Origin: an uncultured Hyphomicrobiales bacterium
GTDB lineage: Bacteria > Pseudomonadota > Alphaproteobacteria > Rhizobiales > TMED25
Assembly: GCA_905181735.1 (NCBI GenBank)
Contig: CAJIYR010000005.1
Coordinates: 1 to 64,000 of the forward strand
Reading direction: 5' to 3'
DNA: 64,000 nucleotides
Shown here: positions 25,588-35,025 of the stretch, one piece after another
Position numbering within the stretch: the stretch's first letter is position 1
Layout of the letters: each line of letters opens with the position of its first letter
Position numbers and translations under genes: made by a program
The notes under the pieces: generated by a model
Database searches by the model: none
Told to the model about the DNA's origin: nothing
The model's input: only the letters and a program-made list of their open reading frames with translations

Positions 25588-26775
25588 TTAAACGTTATTT
25601 CCGGCAACATATCCAGATGACCATGCCCACTGAAAATTGTACCCTCCGAGATGTCCTGTAATATCTAGCACTTCTCCTACAAAATACAAGCCACTTTGTT
25701 TTTTAACCTCCATTGTTTTCGGGGATATCTCTTTTGTATCTATTCCCCCAACCGTTACTTCTGCCATTCTGTATCCTTCTGTGCCAGTCGGAATGGTGCT
25801 AAAGTTATTTATTTTATTGGATAAAGCTTTTATTTGATTGTTTTTAATATTAGCTATTTGGCCATTAATATTCTCTAAATTACAAAATAATAAGGCTAAT
25901 TTTCTTGGTAAAAATGTTGCTAAAATATTTTGAATTTCTTTTTTTGGATTTTTTGCTTTCTGCTCGATAAGTAATTTATTGATATCTGTGTTTTTATAAA
26001 AATCAATGATAATATTTCTAGAACTTTGCCAATAGGATGATATTTGTAATACTGATGGCCCGCTTAGACCCTTATGGGTAAATAATAAATCATCTTCGAA
26101 TGCTATTTTCCCTATAGATATATTAGCATTAACGGATAGTCCTGATAATTTTGAGAAATCTGTTAAGAGGCCATGATCAAACTGAAGCGGAACAAGTCCT
26201 GGGTATGTTTTTATTATATTTATATTGAATTGCCTTGCAACGTCGTATCCAAATGACGAAGCACCAATCTTTGGTATGGATAAGCCTCCTGTTGCAATAA
26301 CTAAGGACTTACATTGAATATTAATTTTATTGGTTTTAATGTTATATTTTTCTGATATGTAATTAATCTCTTCAACCTTAGTATCCATTCTTAATGCTAC
26401 ATTATACTTTCTTGATTCTCTGAGAAGCATATCAATTATTTCTTGCGACGAATAATCGCAAAATAATTGTCCAAGTTTTTTCTCATGAAATTTAATCTTA
26501 TGCTTATCTACAAGTTCAATAAAATCGAATTGCGTATATTGGTTCAATGCAGATTTACAGAAATTATTATTGCTTGAGACAAAACAGGATTGATTGGTAT
26601 TCAAATTAGTAAAGTTGCATCTCCCTCCGCCAGATATTCTAATTTTTTCTGCTACTTTTGTAGAGTGATCAATCAAACAAACAGATTTCCCCCTTTTTCC
26701 AGCCTCTATACTGCACATGAACCCAGCTGCTCCCGCGCCTATTATAAGAACGTCGTATTTAATTGCTTTTTCCAT
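25588..26775 (-). CDS. BaiN/HI0933-like FAD-dependent oxidoreductase
   Basis: A 395-residue flavoprotein of the HI0933 (YhiN/BaiN) family. The dinucleotide-binding motif DVLIIGAGAAGFMCSIEAG is at residues 8-26, ISGGGRCNFTN near residue 48 is the family signature, VIATGGLSIPKIGASSFGY is the second FAD motif, and the C-terminal KKQSGLYFVGEVLDITGHLG and GGYNFQWAWSSG are highly typical. Family members are widespread, and few are characterised; one gut homolog acts in bile-acid metabolism, but I would not transfer that. First gene of a probable operon with the ABC-F gene. Start ATG. Confidence 0.9.
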   Translation of the reverse strand: MEKAIKYDVLIIGAGAAGFMCSIEAGKRGKSVCLIDHSTKVAEKIRISGGGRCNFTNLNTNQSCFVSSNNNFCKSALNQYTQFDFIELVDKHKIKFHEKKLGQLFCDYSSQEIIDMLLRESRKYNVALRMDTKVEEINYISEKYNIKTNKINIQCKSLVIATGGLSIPKIGASSFGYDVARQFNINIIKTYPGLVPLQFDHGLLTDFSKLSGLSVNANISIGKIAFEDDLLFTHKGLSGPSVLQISSYWQSSRNIIIDFYKNTDINKLLIEQKAKNPKKEIQNILATFLPRKLALLFCNLENINGQIANIKNNQIKALSNKINNFSTIPTGTEGYRMAEVTVGGIDTKEISPKTMEVKKQSGLYFVGEVLDITGHLGGYNFQWAWSSGYVAGNNV

Positions 26776-26949
26776 GATTTTAAATTTTTTAATTCATTGA
26801 ATTATTGTCAGTAATATTCTATATAAGAAATTATATCTCTTTACTTTATAATTAAATAATTCAAAAATGGTTATTATTTATTAATTAATTGCATTTAACA
26901 GTGTAAATTATTAATTAATTTTGATATCAAAATCTCTGAAAGTCATCCT

Positions 26950-28737
26950 ATGAAAGAATATAAAGGTGTTGCCCCAGTTTTTACTGAAGCAATGATAAGC
27001 CACGGTTATGAAAATCTTACTCCCGTTCAAGAGGCAATTGTAGAACAAAAAGTTCTAGGTGCTGATATGCTAGTTTCAGCTAGAACCGGATCTGGAAAAA
27101 CTGTTGCGTTTGCGCTAGCGATGGCAAGAACATTATTTGAATCTAAGGATAGATTTACATCAGCCAAGAGACCTGAAGCTTTGGTTATTACACCAACTAG
27201 AGAATTGGCATTGCAGGTTAAAAGAGAATTTGAGTGGTTCTTTCAGCCATCAGGAGCAATCATAGCATCATGTGTTGGTGGCATGGATATTAGAACGGAA
27301 CGTAAAATACTTTCACAAGGTGCTAATTTTGTTGTCGGCACTCCAGGAAGATTAGTTGATCATATTAAGAGAAAGTCTTTTGATAACTCTGACATTAGAG
27401 TTGTTGTTCTTGATGAAGCAGATGAAATGCTAGATATGGGGTTTAGGGAAGACCTTGAATATATTCTTTCCGCATGCCCCATTGAAAGACAAACTCTTAT
27501 GTTTTCTGCAACCGTACCAAAGTCAATAGCATCTCTTGCCCAGAAGTATCAAAAGAATTCAATAAGGCTTAATGTAGACGATTCAAGAGAGCAACATGTA
27601 GATATTGAATACAATGCATTAACTATCTCTTCTAGGGAGCAAGAGAATGCAATTATAAACATACTTAGATTTCATGAGGATAAAAGCGCATTAATTTTCT
27701 GTGGAACTAGAACTGCTGTGAATCACATGTCAAGCAGGCTTTTAAATAGAGGTTTTGCTGTCGTAGCTCTTTCTGGAGAATTAAGTCAAAATGAAAGATC
27801 AAAAGCAATACAGTCGATGAGGGACCTTAAGGCAAAAGTGTGCGTTGCCACTGATGTTGCTGCTAGAGGCATTGATCTTCCAAGTCTTGACCTTGTTATA
27901 CACGCGGATATCCCGCGTACTAGCGACACCTTATTGCACAGAAGCGGTAGAACAGGCCGAGCTGGAAGAAAAGGTAATTGTATAGTTTTGGTATCAAATA
28001 ACCTCAGAAAAAAAGCAGAAAGATTATTTAGCGGCGCTAATATTAAGGTAAAATGGGGCGTTCCTCCTTCGAGAGATGATATTATAAAAAAAGATGACGA
28101 GCGATTGATTACTAATCCTATTCTAACCCAAGATATACGTGATGAAGATAAAGGTACGATTGAAAGATTAACTAGTGCTTTTAGCTTGGATCAATTAGCA
28201 TCTGCGTACTTGCATCTATCTAGATTAGGTCAGTCAGCTCCTGAGGAGTTGAGTAAAGTAAGTGAATCTAGAACGGGTATGGAATACAATGAAGGTTTAG
28301 ACGGTCGGCGAATGTTTAAGAAAAAGAAACCTTCCAGGCTCAGGGATAGTAAAAGAAATAGAGATAACGAAAGAGGCGGAAGCCGTTCGGCTGAAGAAAA
28401 GAAACCGTTTAAAAGAAGCGATGGGTTTAAGTTCCCTGATAAAAAATTCAATTCATCCGAAGGTTCCTCGGAATCAAGCGATTACCGAAGGTCCTCTTCA
28501 AGTAAATTTACTAAAAGAGATGGATCAAAACCTGCAAATAGAAATGATGGCTTTAAATCCCCGAATAAAAAATTCAATTCATCCGAAAGGTCATCAGAAT
28601 CAAGGGATGACCGAAGGTCCTCTTCAAGTAAATTTACTAAAAGAGATGGATCAAAACCTGCTGAATCATCTTTTGTAAAGAAAAGTCCTTCAAAAAGAAC
28701 TGTTATTACCAAGGATGGTTTTAAAAAAGTAAAATAA
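26950..28737 (+). CDS. DEAD-box RNA helicase with repeat-containing basic tail
   Basis: A 595-residue helicase with Q motif LTPVQEAI, SARTGSGKTVAFALAMA, TPTRELALQV, GTPGRLVDH, VLDEADEMLDMGF, FSATVP and, in domain 2, VCVATDVAARGIDLPSLDLV with LHRSGRTGRAGRKGN. After about residue 450 the sequence becomes low-complexity, rich in serine, arginine and lysine, and contains two 42-residue repeats encoded by a 126-bp tandem duplication. The core resembles DeaD/CsdA-like enzymes of Alphaproteobacteria; a folded DbpA RNA-binding domain is not evident. Likely roles are ribosome assembly and RNA unfolding at low temperature. Monocistronic. Confidence 0.9.
   Translation: MKEYKGVAPVFTEAMISHGYENLTPVQEAIVEQKVLGADMLVSARTGSGKTVAFALAMARTLFESKDRFTSAKRPEALVITPTRELALQVKREFEWFFQPSGAIIASCVGGMDIRTERKILSQGANFVVGTPGRLVDHIKRKSFDNSDIRVVVLDEADEMLDMGFREDLEYILSACPIERQTLMFSATVPKSIASLAQKYQKNSIRLNVDDSREQHVDIEYNALTISSREQENAIINILRFHEDKSALIFCGTRTAVNHMSSRLLNRGFAVVALSGELSQNERSKAIQSMRDLKAKVCVATDVAARGIDLPSLDLVIHADIPRTSDTLLHRSGRTGRAGRKGNCIVLVSNNLRKKAERLFSGANIKVKWGVPPSRDDIIKKDDERLITNPILTQDIRDEDKGTIERLTSAFSLDQLASAYLHLSRLGQSAPEELSKVSESRTGMEYNEGLDGRRMFKKKKPSRLRDSKRNRDNERGGSRSAEEKKPFKRSDGFKFPDKKFNSSEGSSESSDYRRSSSSKFTKRDGSKPANRNDGFKSPNKKFNSSERSSESRDDRRSSSSKFTKRDGSKPAESSFVKKSPSKRTVITKDGFKKVK
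28420..28671 (+). repeat. 126-bp tandem direct repeat in helicase tail
   Basis: Two copies, 28420-28545 and 28546-28671, in frame with the helicase. Copy 1 encodes DGFKFPDKKFNSSEGSSES and copy 2 DGFKSPNKKFNSSERSSES, and both end in TKRDGSKPA. The segment from CGAAGGTCCTCTTCAAG onward is identical for over 40 bases, so the duplication is recent or kept uniform. Confidence 0.85.
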
Positions 28738-28813
28738 AATAAATATATAATATTAGTTTTCAATAAATATATTATGGTCTAAATTAACTAACGGTAAAAC
28801 TTAGGTTAAATGA

Positions 28814-29968
28814 ATGTTTAGAACATATAATAAATGCTATAATACTAATGACTTTCGGCTACTTGCAAAACAAAATATACCTTCGCCTATATTTCATTAC
28901 ATCGACGGTGCAGCTGATGATGAAGTAACTTGTAGAAGAAATACAGAATCTTATGATAAATGCGATCTAATTCCAAATGTACTTAGAGGAGTAAAAGACG
29001 TTGATACTTCTGTTGAATTATTGGGGAAAAGAATAAATATTCCGTTATTTTTCTCACCAACTGCTTTGCAGAGGATATTTCATTATAAAGGTGAACGTGC
29101 AGTGGGGCGTGTTGCTGAAAAATTTAATACTTTCTTTGGTGTTTCTTCGCTTGGTACTGTGAGCATTGAAGAGATTGGTAAGAAATACAATTGCCCTAAA
29201 CTTTTTCAGCTATACATTCATAAAGACCAAGGTCTTAATGATAGCATGATAGAGAAATGTATAGAATATAATTTTGATGCAATTGCAGTTACTGTCGATA
29301 CGATTGTAGGAGGTAATAGGGAACGTGACCTAAGGACTGGATTTACATCGCCACCAAGCCTTAATTTTAAAAGCTTGATGAGTTTTGTTTCGCACCCTAG
29401 TTGGACAGCTAATTACCTTATGAGAGAAAAATTTTCTCTCCCTCAGTTACAGGATTATGTAAAAGAAGGAACAAATATCAATATGTCAATCGGTGACTAC
29501 TTTACAAAGATGCTTGATCAAGATATCACGTGGAATACTATAGAAAAAATTAGTAATAAATGGAATAAACCGCTTTGTATTAAAGGTATAATGTCTGTTG
29601 AAGATGCAAAAAAAGCTATCGATGTTGGCGCTTCTGCAATAATGATATCTAATCATGGAGGAAGGCAATTGGATGGTTCAAGATCTCCATTTGACCAGTT
29701 ATCAGAAATCGTTGATTCAGTTGGTGGAAAGGTTGAGATTATCTGTGATGGAGGCATTCGAAGAGGTACTCATGTTTTAAAGGCCTTATCTTTGGGAGCA
29801 ACAGCTTGTTCAGGGGGGAGAATGTATTTATATGCTTTGGCAGGAGCAGGAGAACAAGGTGTTGAAAGAGCTATGGATTTGATGGCAGAAGAAATCAAGA
29901 GAGGGATGAAATTAATGGGCTGTAAGTCTTTGAATGACTTGGGAAATGAAAATATAAGATTTAGGTAA
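28814..29968 (+). CDS. FMN-dependent alpha-hydroxy-acid dehydrogenase (LldD-like)
   Basis: A 384-residue TIM-barrel flavoprotein of the L-lactate dehydrogenase / glycolate oxidase family. Features: FHYIDGAADDEVTCRRN near the N-terminus, LFFSPTALQRIFHYKGE, the FMN/substrate region LFQLYIHKDQ, TVDTIVGGNRERDLRTGF, catalytic KGIMSVEDAKKA, ISNHGGRQLDGSRSPF (active-site histidine and arginine) and ICDGGIRRGTHVLKAL for FMN phosphate. Such enzymes oxidise L-lactate, glycolate or related acids and pass electrons to quinones or oxygen. It starts 77 bases after the helicase and ends 9 bases before trhO. The exact substrate is unclear. Confidence 0.9.
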   Translation: MFRTYNKCYNTNDFRLLAKQNIPSPIFHYIDGAADDEVTCRRNTESYDKCDLIPNVLRGVKDVDTSVELLGKRINIPLFFSPTALQRIFHYKGERAVGRVAEKFNTFFGVSSLGTVSIEEIGKKYNCPKLFQLYIHKDQGLNDSMIEKCIEYNFDAIAVTVDTIVGGNRERDLRTGFTSPPSLNFKSLMSFVSHPSWTANYLMREKFSLPQLQDYVKEGTNINMSIGDYFTKMLDQDITWNTIEKISNKWNKPLCIKGIMSVEDAKKAIDVGASAIMISNHGGRQLDGSRSPFDQLSEIVDSVGGKVEIICDGGIRRGTHVLKALSLGATACSGGRMYLYALAGAGEQGVERAMDLMAEEIKRGMKLMGCKSLNDLGNENIRFR

Positions 29969-29977
29969 TAATAAATA

Positions 29978-30904
29978 ATGAATCCGATTAAAGAAAATAA
30001 AGTATATGTAGCAACATTTTATATGTTTGTTGATTGGGTGGATTTTGAATCTTATAAATTTAAGCTTGAATCTTTATGCGCAAAAGAGAAAACTGTTGGT
30101 ACTATTTTAATAGCATCTGAAGGTATAAATGGATCCATATCCGGTCGAAAAGAATCAATAGATAGTGTTTTGAAATATATTAAATCAATTGATTTATTTA
30201 ATGATTTAAAGCCAAAGATATCAATTGCTTACGGTAAAACCTTTAAAAAAATGAAGGTTAGAATAAAAAAAGAGATTGTTACACTAGGTATAGATAACCT
30301 TACTCCGGGTAAAAAAACAGGAAATTTTATAGAATCTAAGTCTTGGAATCATATTTTATCCGATCCAAATACAATCTTATTGGACACTAGAAATTATTAC
30401 GAGCATTCAATAGGTACTTTTGAAGGTTCATTGCAACCTGAGATAAAATCATTTAGAGATTTCCCTAAATGGGTATCTAATAATTTAGATCATCATAAAG
30501 ATAAAAAAATTGCCATGTTCTGTACTGGTGGTATTAGATGTGAAAAAGCTTCTTCTTATCTTATGGAAAATGGCTACAAAGATGTTGTTCAATTAGATGG
30601 TGGCATATTAAAATATTTAGAAAAAGTGCAAGAAGAAGATAGCATGTGGCAAGGAGAATGTTTTGTCTTTGACTATAGAATTTCTTTAAAACATGGCTTG
30701 GAAGAGGGTAATTTTGATATGTGTCATGCATGTAGAATGCCTATTACAGATGAAGATAAATTGGACAAGAGATATGTAAGGGAAGTTTCTTGCCATAATT
30801 GTTACGGGTCTCATAGCAAAAAAAGTATGAAAAGATTTCTAGAGAAAAAGAAACAATTAGATATTCGTGATGGTAAGGAAAGTAAAAAACCTTCTAATGA
30901 TTAG
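29978..30904 (+). CDS. trhO: tRNA uridine(34) hydroxylase TrhO
   Basis: A 308-residue rhodanese-family protein that adds oxygen to uridine 34 at the wobble position of certain tRNAs, giving 5-hydroxyuridine. The N-terminal domain holds TILIASEGINGSISG. The rhodanese domain contains LLDTRNYYEHSIGTFEGS and the catalytic cysteine in MFCTGGIRCEKASSYL, a TrhO hallmark. A zinc-binding region with CHACR...CHNC completes the C-terminus. Length and motifs match the family closely. It overlaps the next gene's likely start by 8 bases, indicating translational coupling. Confidence 0.93.
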   Translation: MNPIKENKVYVATFYMFVDWVDFESYKFKLESLCAKEKTVGTILIASEGINGSISGRKESIDSVLKYIKSIDLFNDLKPKISIAYGKTFKKMKVRIKKEIVTLGIDNLTPGKKTGNFIESKSWNHILSDPNTILLDTRNYYEHSIGTFEGSLQPEIKSFRDFPKWVSNNLDHHKDKKIAMFCTGGIRCEKASSYLMENGYKDVVQLDGGILKYLEKVQEEDSMWQGECFVFDYRISLKHGLEEGNFDMCHACRMPITDEDKLDKRYVREVSCHNCYGSHSKKSMKRFLEKKKQLDIRDGKESKKPSND

Positions 30905-31565
30905 TAATTATAATGATATGCCGGTTTTATATTCATTCAGAAGATGCCCGTTTGCCATGCGAGCTAGATTAGCTATCTACTATTCAAAAACTGAATGTGT
31001 GATCAGAGAGGTTTTGTTGTCAAATAAGCCTAAGGAATTAGTTGAGATTTCTCCAAAAGCAACTGTCCCTGTTATGTGTCTTGCCAATGGTTTGGTAATA
31101 GAAGAAAGTTTAGAAATAATGGAATGGTGTTTTGAAGTAAATGATCCATATAATTTCATGTCAATTTATACGCAACATAAAAGTGATATAAAGAGGATGA
31201 TAGGCCTGATTGATGGTCCTTTTAAAGATTATTTAGATAAGTATAAATACTCATCGCGCTACAATCATGAAGATAAGATTAAAAATAGAAATAAAGCCTG
31301 TGATATTCTATCTGAAATAGAGAACAAAATAAACGATAGTTATTATACATTTGATTATCAATTATCATACCTAGACTTGGCTATACTTCCTTTAATAAGG
31401 CAATACATGTTAGTTGATAAGGATTGGTTTACAACTTCTATGCCCCATAAGAAAATAAAACATTGGTTAAATAATTTTTTAGAATCAGATGCTTTAAGTG
31501 AGGTTATGGTAAAATTTCCAGTATGGAAGAGAGGCGATGAAGCTCAACTATTTCCTTTGATATAA
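30897..31565 (+). CDS. Glutathione S-transferase family protein
   Basis: A 222-residue GST-fold protein. The thioredoxin-like N-terminal domain begins PVLYSFRRCPFAMRAR, with a CPFA active-site cysteine, followed by the conserved cis-proline segment KATVPVMCL and the glutathione-contact EESLEIMEW. The helical C-terminal domain carries YQLSYLDLAILPLIRQY. It resembles glutaredoxin-like or omega-class GSTs. ATG 30897 overlaps trhO by 8 bases; ATG 30918 (MPVLYSFRR) is an equally plausible start. Its role is not predictable, but thiol redox or conjugation is the usual function. Confidence 0.85.
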   Translation: MISNYNDMPVLYSFRRCPFAMRARLAIYYSKTECVIREVLLSNKPKELVEISPKATVPVMCLANGLVIEESLEIMEWCFEVNDPYNFMSIYTQHKSDIKRMIGLIDGPFKDYLDKYKYSSRYNHEDKIKNRNKACDILSEIENKINDSYYTFDYQLSYLDLAILPLIRQYMLVDKDWFTTSMPHKKIKHWLNNFLESDALSEVMVKFPVWKRGDEAQLFPLI

Positions 31566-31663
31566 AGTTGCTGTGAGATAATAATTATTAATATTACAAT
31601 TCGTCTATGCAATAAACTAGACTTGCAATATAATATTTGATATCAAAGTGATAGATTATAATA

Positions 31664-31669
31664 AAAGGA
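31664..31669 (+). promoter_or_regulatory. Shine-Dalgarno of the TPR gene supporting a GTG start
   Basis: AAAGGA lies 8 bases before GTG 31678 and argues against the in-frame GTG at 31648. Confidence 0.65.
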
Positions 31670-31677
31670 TTATTACT

Positions 31678-32352
31678 GTGTCAGATATACTCCGTGAAAT
31701 TGATGAAGATTTAAGACAAGACAAGCTAAAAGCTCTATGGAAGAAGTACGGTATACTTGTTATTACAATTATTGTTGCGCCAATAATTATTCTTTCTGCA
31801 TTTAAATTCTACCAGAACTGGGAAACCAACAAAGCTGAAAAGTCTGGGTCGCTACTTTTAGAGGCTATTGAGTATATTAATATAAATGATTTTGATAATG
31901 CTTTGTTGAAAATTGAAGATTTAAAAAATATTTCTAGTAAAGAATACGTACAATATGCAACTGTTATTGAAGCTGCTATTGCTGTTGAATCTAATGATAT
32001 CGATCAAGCTATAAAGCTTTATGAGACTTATATTGAAAATTCAAACGATTCTCTTTTAAAGGGTTTTGCTTTGATCAAGGTTGCTTACCTTAAGGTAGAC
32101 TCAGTATCTTCTGAAGAGATTAAAGAGCTATTATTGCCCATTCTTGAAGAAGATAACTCACTATATGGAATTGGCTTAGAATTAATAGGATATTCTTATT
32201 ATAAGAACAACGATTATGATGAATCTTTTAAACAATTTGAACTTATTTTAAACAATCAGTATAATTCACCATCTCTTTTAAGCAGAGCTAATATTATGTA
32301 TGAATTGTTAGTTCAAAAAATCTCAATTGAGACAGATGAAAAAGTCAAATAA
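31678..32352 (+). CDS. TPR-containing inner-membrane protein, YfgM-like
   Basis: A 224-residue protein with a charged cytoplasmic N-terminus (SDILREIDEDLRQDKLKALW), one membrane helix at about residues 28-46, and a periplasmic domain of TPR-like helices, e.g. NDIDQAIKLYETYI and KNNDYDESFKQFELIL. The N-terminus before the helix matches the alphaproteobacterial family found upstream of bamB and der. In E. coli, YfgM is an ancillary subunit of the Sec translocon that works with PpiD. GTG 31678 is preferred over GTG 31648. The end overlaps the bamB start by 17 bases. Confidence 0.82.
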   Translation: MSDILREIDEDLRQDKLKALWKKYGILVITIIVAPIIILSAFKFYQNWETNKAEKSGSLLLEAIEYININDFDNALLKIEDLKNISSKEYVQYATVIEAAIAVESNDIDQAIKLYETYIENSNDSLLKGFALIKVAYLKVDSVSSEEIKELLLPILEEDNSLYGIGLELIGYSYYKNNDYDESFKQFELILNNQYNSPSLLSRANIMYELLVQKISIETDEKVK

Positions 32353-33679
32353 TTTTTTTTCAAAACTTTTTATAACACTTTTTTTATTATTATTGAGCAG
32401 TGTTTTTTTAGTATCTTGTGAAACTTTTATAAGAGGGAAAGAGGTTATTCTCCCCGGTGAAAGGATTTCTATAATACCAGCTAGCGAGGCTCTTCTGCCT
32501 AAAAAAGAAAATTTTATTTTACCTACCTTGTCTGATGTTAAAAAAAATTACAATTGGTCGCAGCCAGGTGGAAACCCTCAAAATAATATAGGTAACATCT
32601 CGTTAGACAATACCTTTAGAAAAAAATGGGAAGTAAGTATTGGCAAGGGTTCAAGTAAATCTAGTAGGTTGACAGCAACCCCTATATTAATTGCTAATAA
32701 GATTTACACATTAGATGCAGAAAGTAAAATTACTTCTTTTGAAATAGAATCTGGTAAAAAAATATGGGAAAAATCATTAGCCCCCGCCAAAGAGAATAAG
32801 AGTATGGGTTCTGGTGGAGGTATAGCTGCTGATCATGGTATGATATTGGTTACCACTGCTTTCGGGGATGTTTTTGCTCTTGATCCGCTAAATGGAAATA
32901 TTATTTGGAGTAGAAGTATAGGTGTTCCAATAAGAGCATCACCAACCTCAATGAATGGTTACGTTTATGTAATGACTGTTGACAACAACATTCATTGCAT
33001 TGATATACTGACAGGTGAAACTATATGGAGTTATAGTTGGTTTGTTGAATCTTCTGGTTTTCTTGCTAATACAAATGTAGCTGTGGCTAATAATATAGTT
33101 GTTGTTCCTTACAGATCAGGAGAGCTCTTTGCTTTTAACTCAACTAAGGGCAATCGTTTATGGGTCGATTCGTTATCAAAAAAGAATAATTTATCTTCAT
33201 TGTCTGTCATAAAGGACATTATCGCAAAGCCAATTATAGCTAAAGATATTGTAATAGCCACAGGTCATAAAGGAAGAACTATAGCCCTAGACCTCAATAC
33301 TGGGTATAGGTTATGGGAGAAAAATATTTCATCAGTTCAAACGCCATGGGTAGTGGGTGATGTTCTTTATATAATATCATCTGATAACAAGCTTATCGCT
33401 TTAGATATTAATACGGGTAATATTTTTTGGTACAAGGACTTGTCTTTATATGAGACTGATAAAAATAAAGCTGATTTTATACAATACAATGGACCGTTGG
33501 TAGCTGGAAACAAGATTCTAATTTTGTCTTCTAATGGTAATTTAATTGTTCTAGATGCTAAAAATGGAAAAGATTTAAATATCTACGATATTAATAAAGA
33601 TTTTTATATTACCCCTATAATTGTTGATGATATTATTTATTTATTATCAGATGACGCTAACTTAATTGCTTTATATTAA
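32336..33679 (+). CDS. bamB: BamB, outer-membrane assembly lipoprotein
   Basis: A 447-residue PQQ-type beta-propeller lipoprotein. The signal peptide ends in SSVFLVSC, a lipobox giving a lipid-modified cysteine. Repeated blades show the family pattern: IYTLDAESKITSFEIESGK, DVFALDPLNGNIIW, NNIHCIDILTGETIW, ELFAFNSTKGNRLW, RTIALDLNTGYRLW, KLIALDINTGNIFW and NLIVLDAKNGKDL. BamB helps the BAM complex insert beta-barrel proteins such as LptD (encoded nearby). ATG 32336 is preferred to TTG 32327. It overlaps the TPR gene and is followed 11 bases later by der, the usual alphaproteobacterial arrangement. Confidence 0.9.
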   Translation: MKKSNNFFSKLFITLFLLLLSSVFLVSCETFIRGKEVILPGERISIIPASEALLPKKENFILPTLSDVKKNYNWSQPGGNPQNNIGNISLDNTFRKKWEVSIGKGSSKSSRLTATPILIANKIYTLDAESKITSFEIESGKKIWEKSLAPAKENKSMGSGGGIAADHGMILVTTAFGDVFALDPLNGNIIWSRSIGVPIRASPTSMNGYVYVMTVDNNIHCIDILTGETIWSYSWFVESSGFLANTNVAVANNIVVVPYRSGELFAFNSTKGNRLWVDSLSKKNNLSSLSVIKDIIAKPIIAKDIVIATGHKGRTIALDLNTGYRLWEKNISSVQTPWVVGDVLYIISSDNKLIALDINTGNIFWYKDLSLYETDKNKADFIQYNGPLVAGNKILILSSNGNLIVLDAKNGKDLNIYDINKDFYITPIIVDDIIYLLSDDANLIALY

Positions 33680-33690
33680 AAGGGTTTGAA

Positions 33691-35025
33691 ATGACATACA
33701 AGATAGTACTAGCAGGAAGGCCAAATGTTGGTAAATCAACTCTTTTTAACCGGATAGTTGGGAGGAGGAAGGCCCTTGTATCGGATACTCCTGGCCTCAC
33801 TAGAGATTATAGAGAGGAAGAGGTAAATTATTCTGGTTTAATTTTTTCTTTAATCGACACCGCAGGTATTTATGAATTATCAGAAAACACGCTTTCTGGA
33901 AGGATGCATGACAATTCAATGGATATTATAACTTCAGCAGATATTTGCTTATTTATAATAGATGGAAGCAAAGGTGTTACTGCTGGCGATATTGAGTTTG
34001 CTAGTTTTCTAAGAAAACAAAAAATAAAAACAATTCTTGTTGCCAATAAATGTGAAGGGAGGTTAAACAAAAATAGTTTTTATGAAGTTTATGAGCTTGG
34101 ATTAGGAAATCCAGTTGCTATTTCTGCTGAACATAATATTGGGATAAGAGATTTATTTCAAGTTGTTGAGCCTTTATTAGCGCAAGAAAAAAAAGAAAAG
34201 AATATAAAGAAAAAAAAGAATATAAAGATAGTAATTATCGGCCGTCCGAATGCTGGGAAGTCTACTCTTATAAATAGCTTAGTAGGATCAAACAGAATGT
34301 TAACAGGCAGCGAAGCGGGAATAACGCGTGATTCAATTACTATAGAATGGGAATGGAAAGGTAATCTTATTAATTTAATTGATACAGCTGGATTAAGAAA
34401 AAGATCAAAGGTAAATCAATATTCAGAAAAATTAGCTAGAATTGATGCTTTGAGAGCAATACAATTTTCTGATGTCGTAATTTTGTTATTAGACGCAACA
34501 AAGCCAATGGAAAGACAAGACTTGCATTTAGCAGATTTGGTAGAAGAAGAAGGTCGTGCAATTGTTGTGGCAGTCAACAAGTATGATTTAATTGAAGATA
34601 AAGATCTTTTCGAGGAAACTCTTACGGAGCTAAAAGAAACGAAGTTATCTCAAATTAAACTTCAAAGAATAATTAAATTAACAGCTTCAGAGGGTTTTGG
34701 TAATGAAAAGCTGATGGAGTCAGTTTTTCATGCCTACGAAGTTTGGAACAAGAGAATTACTACTGGAGCCTTAAACAATTGGTTGAATGAGGTATTAACT
34801 AAGCATCAGCCTCCTGCAAAATCTGGAAAAAGAATTAAATTAAGGTACATAACTCAAATATCAGCAAGACCACCAACATTTGTTATATTTTGCTCGTACC
34901 CTGATTCTGTTCCAGATTCCTATAAGAGGTTTTTAGTCAATGAGCTCAGGGTAGCATTTAAATTTCCTGCTGTTGCAATTAGAATACATTTACGAAAAGG
35001 TAAAAACCCTTTTGAAGATAATTAG
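33691..35025 (+). CDS. der: Der (EngA) ribosome-assembly GTPase
   Basis: A 444-residue double-GTPase essential for 50S subunit maturation. Domain 1 has G1 AGRPNVGKST, the DTPGLTRD region and G3 IDTAG; domain 2 has GRPNAGKST, AGITRDS, LIDTAGLRK and NKYD. The C-terminal KH-like domain includes GKRIKLRYITQ and RPPTFVIFCSYPD, ending in IRIHLRKGKNPFE. The ATG has AAAGGG upstream. It closes the operon yfgM-like/bamB/der, and its last 4 bases overlap the convergent SDR gene. Confidence 0.96.
   Translation: MTYKIVLAGRPNVGKSTLFNRIVGRRKALVSDTPGLTRDYREEEVNYSGLIFSLIDTAGIYELSENTLSGRMHDNSMDIITSADICLFIIDGSKGVTAGDIEFASFLRKQKIKTILVANKCEGRLNKNSFYEVYELGLGNPVAISAEHNIGIRDLFQVVEPLLAQEKKEKNIKKKKNIKIVIIGRPNAGKSTLINSLVGSNRMLTGSEAGITRDSITIEWEWKGNLINLIDTAGLRKRSKVNQYSEKLARIDALRAIQFSDVVILLLDATKPMERQDLHLADLVEEEGRAIVVAVNKYDLIEDKDLFEETLTELKETKLSQIKLQRIIKLTASEGFGNEKLMESVFHAYEVWNKRITTGALNNWLNEVLTKHQPPAKSGKRIKLRYITQISARPPTFVIFCSYPDSVPDSYKRFLVNELRVAFKFPAVAIRIHLRKGKNPFEDN

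Noticed and set aside
28482..28763. Reverse-strand ORF with repeats
   Set aside because: It is the antisense of the duplicated helicase tail; long frames arise from the repeat composition.
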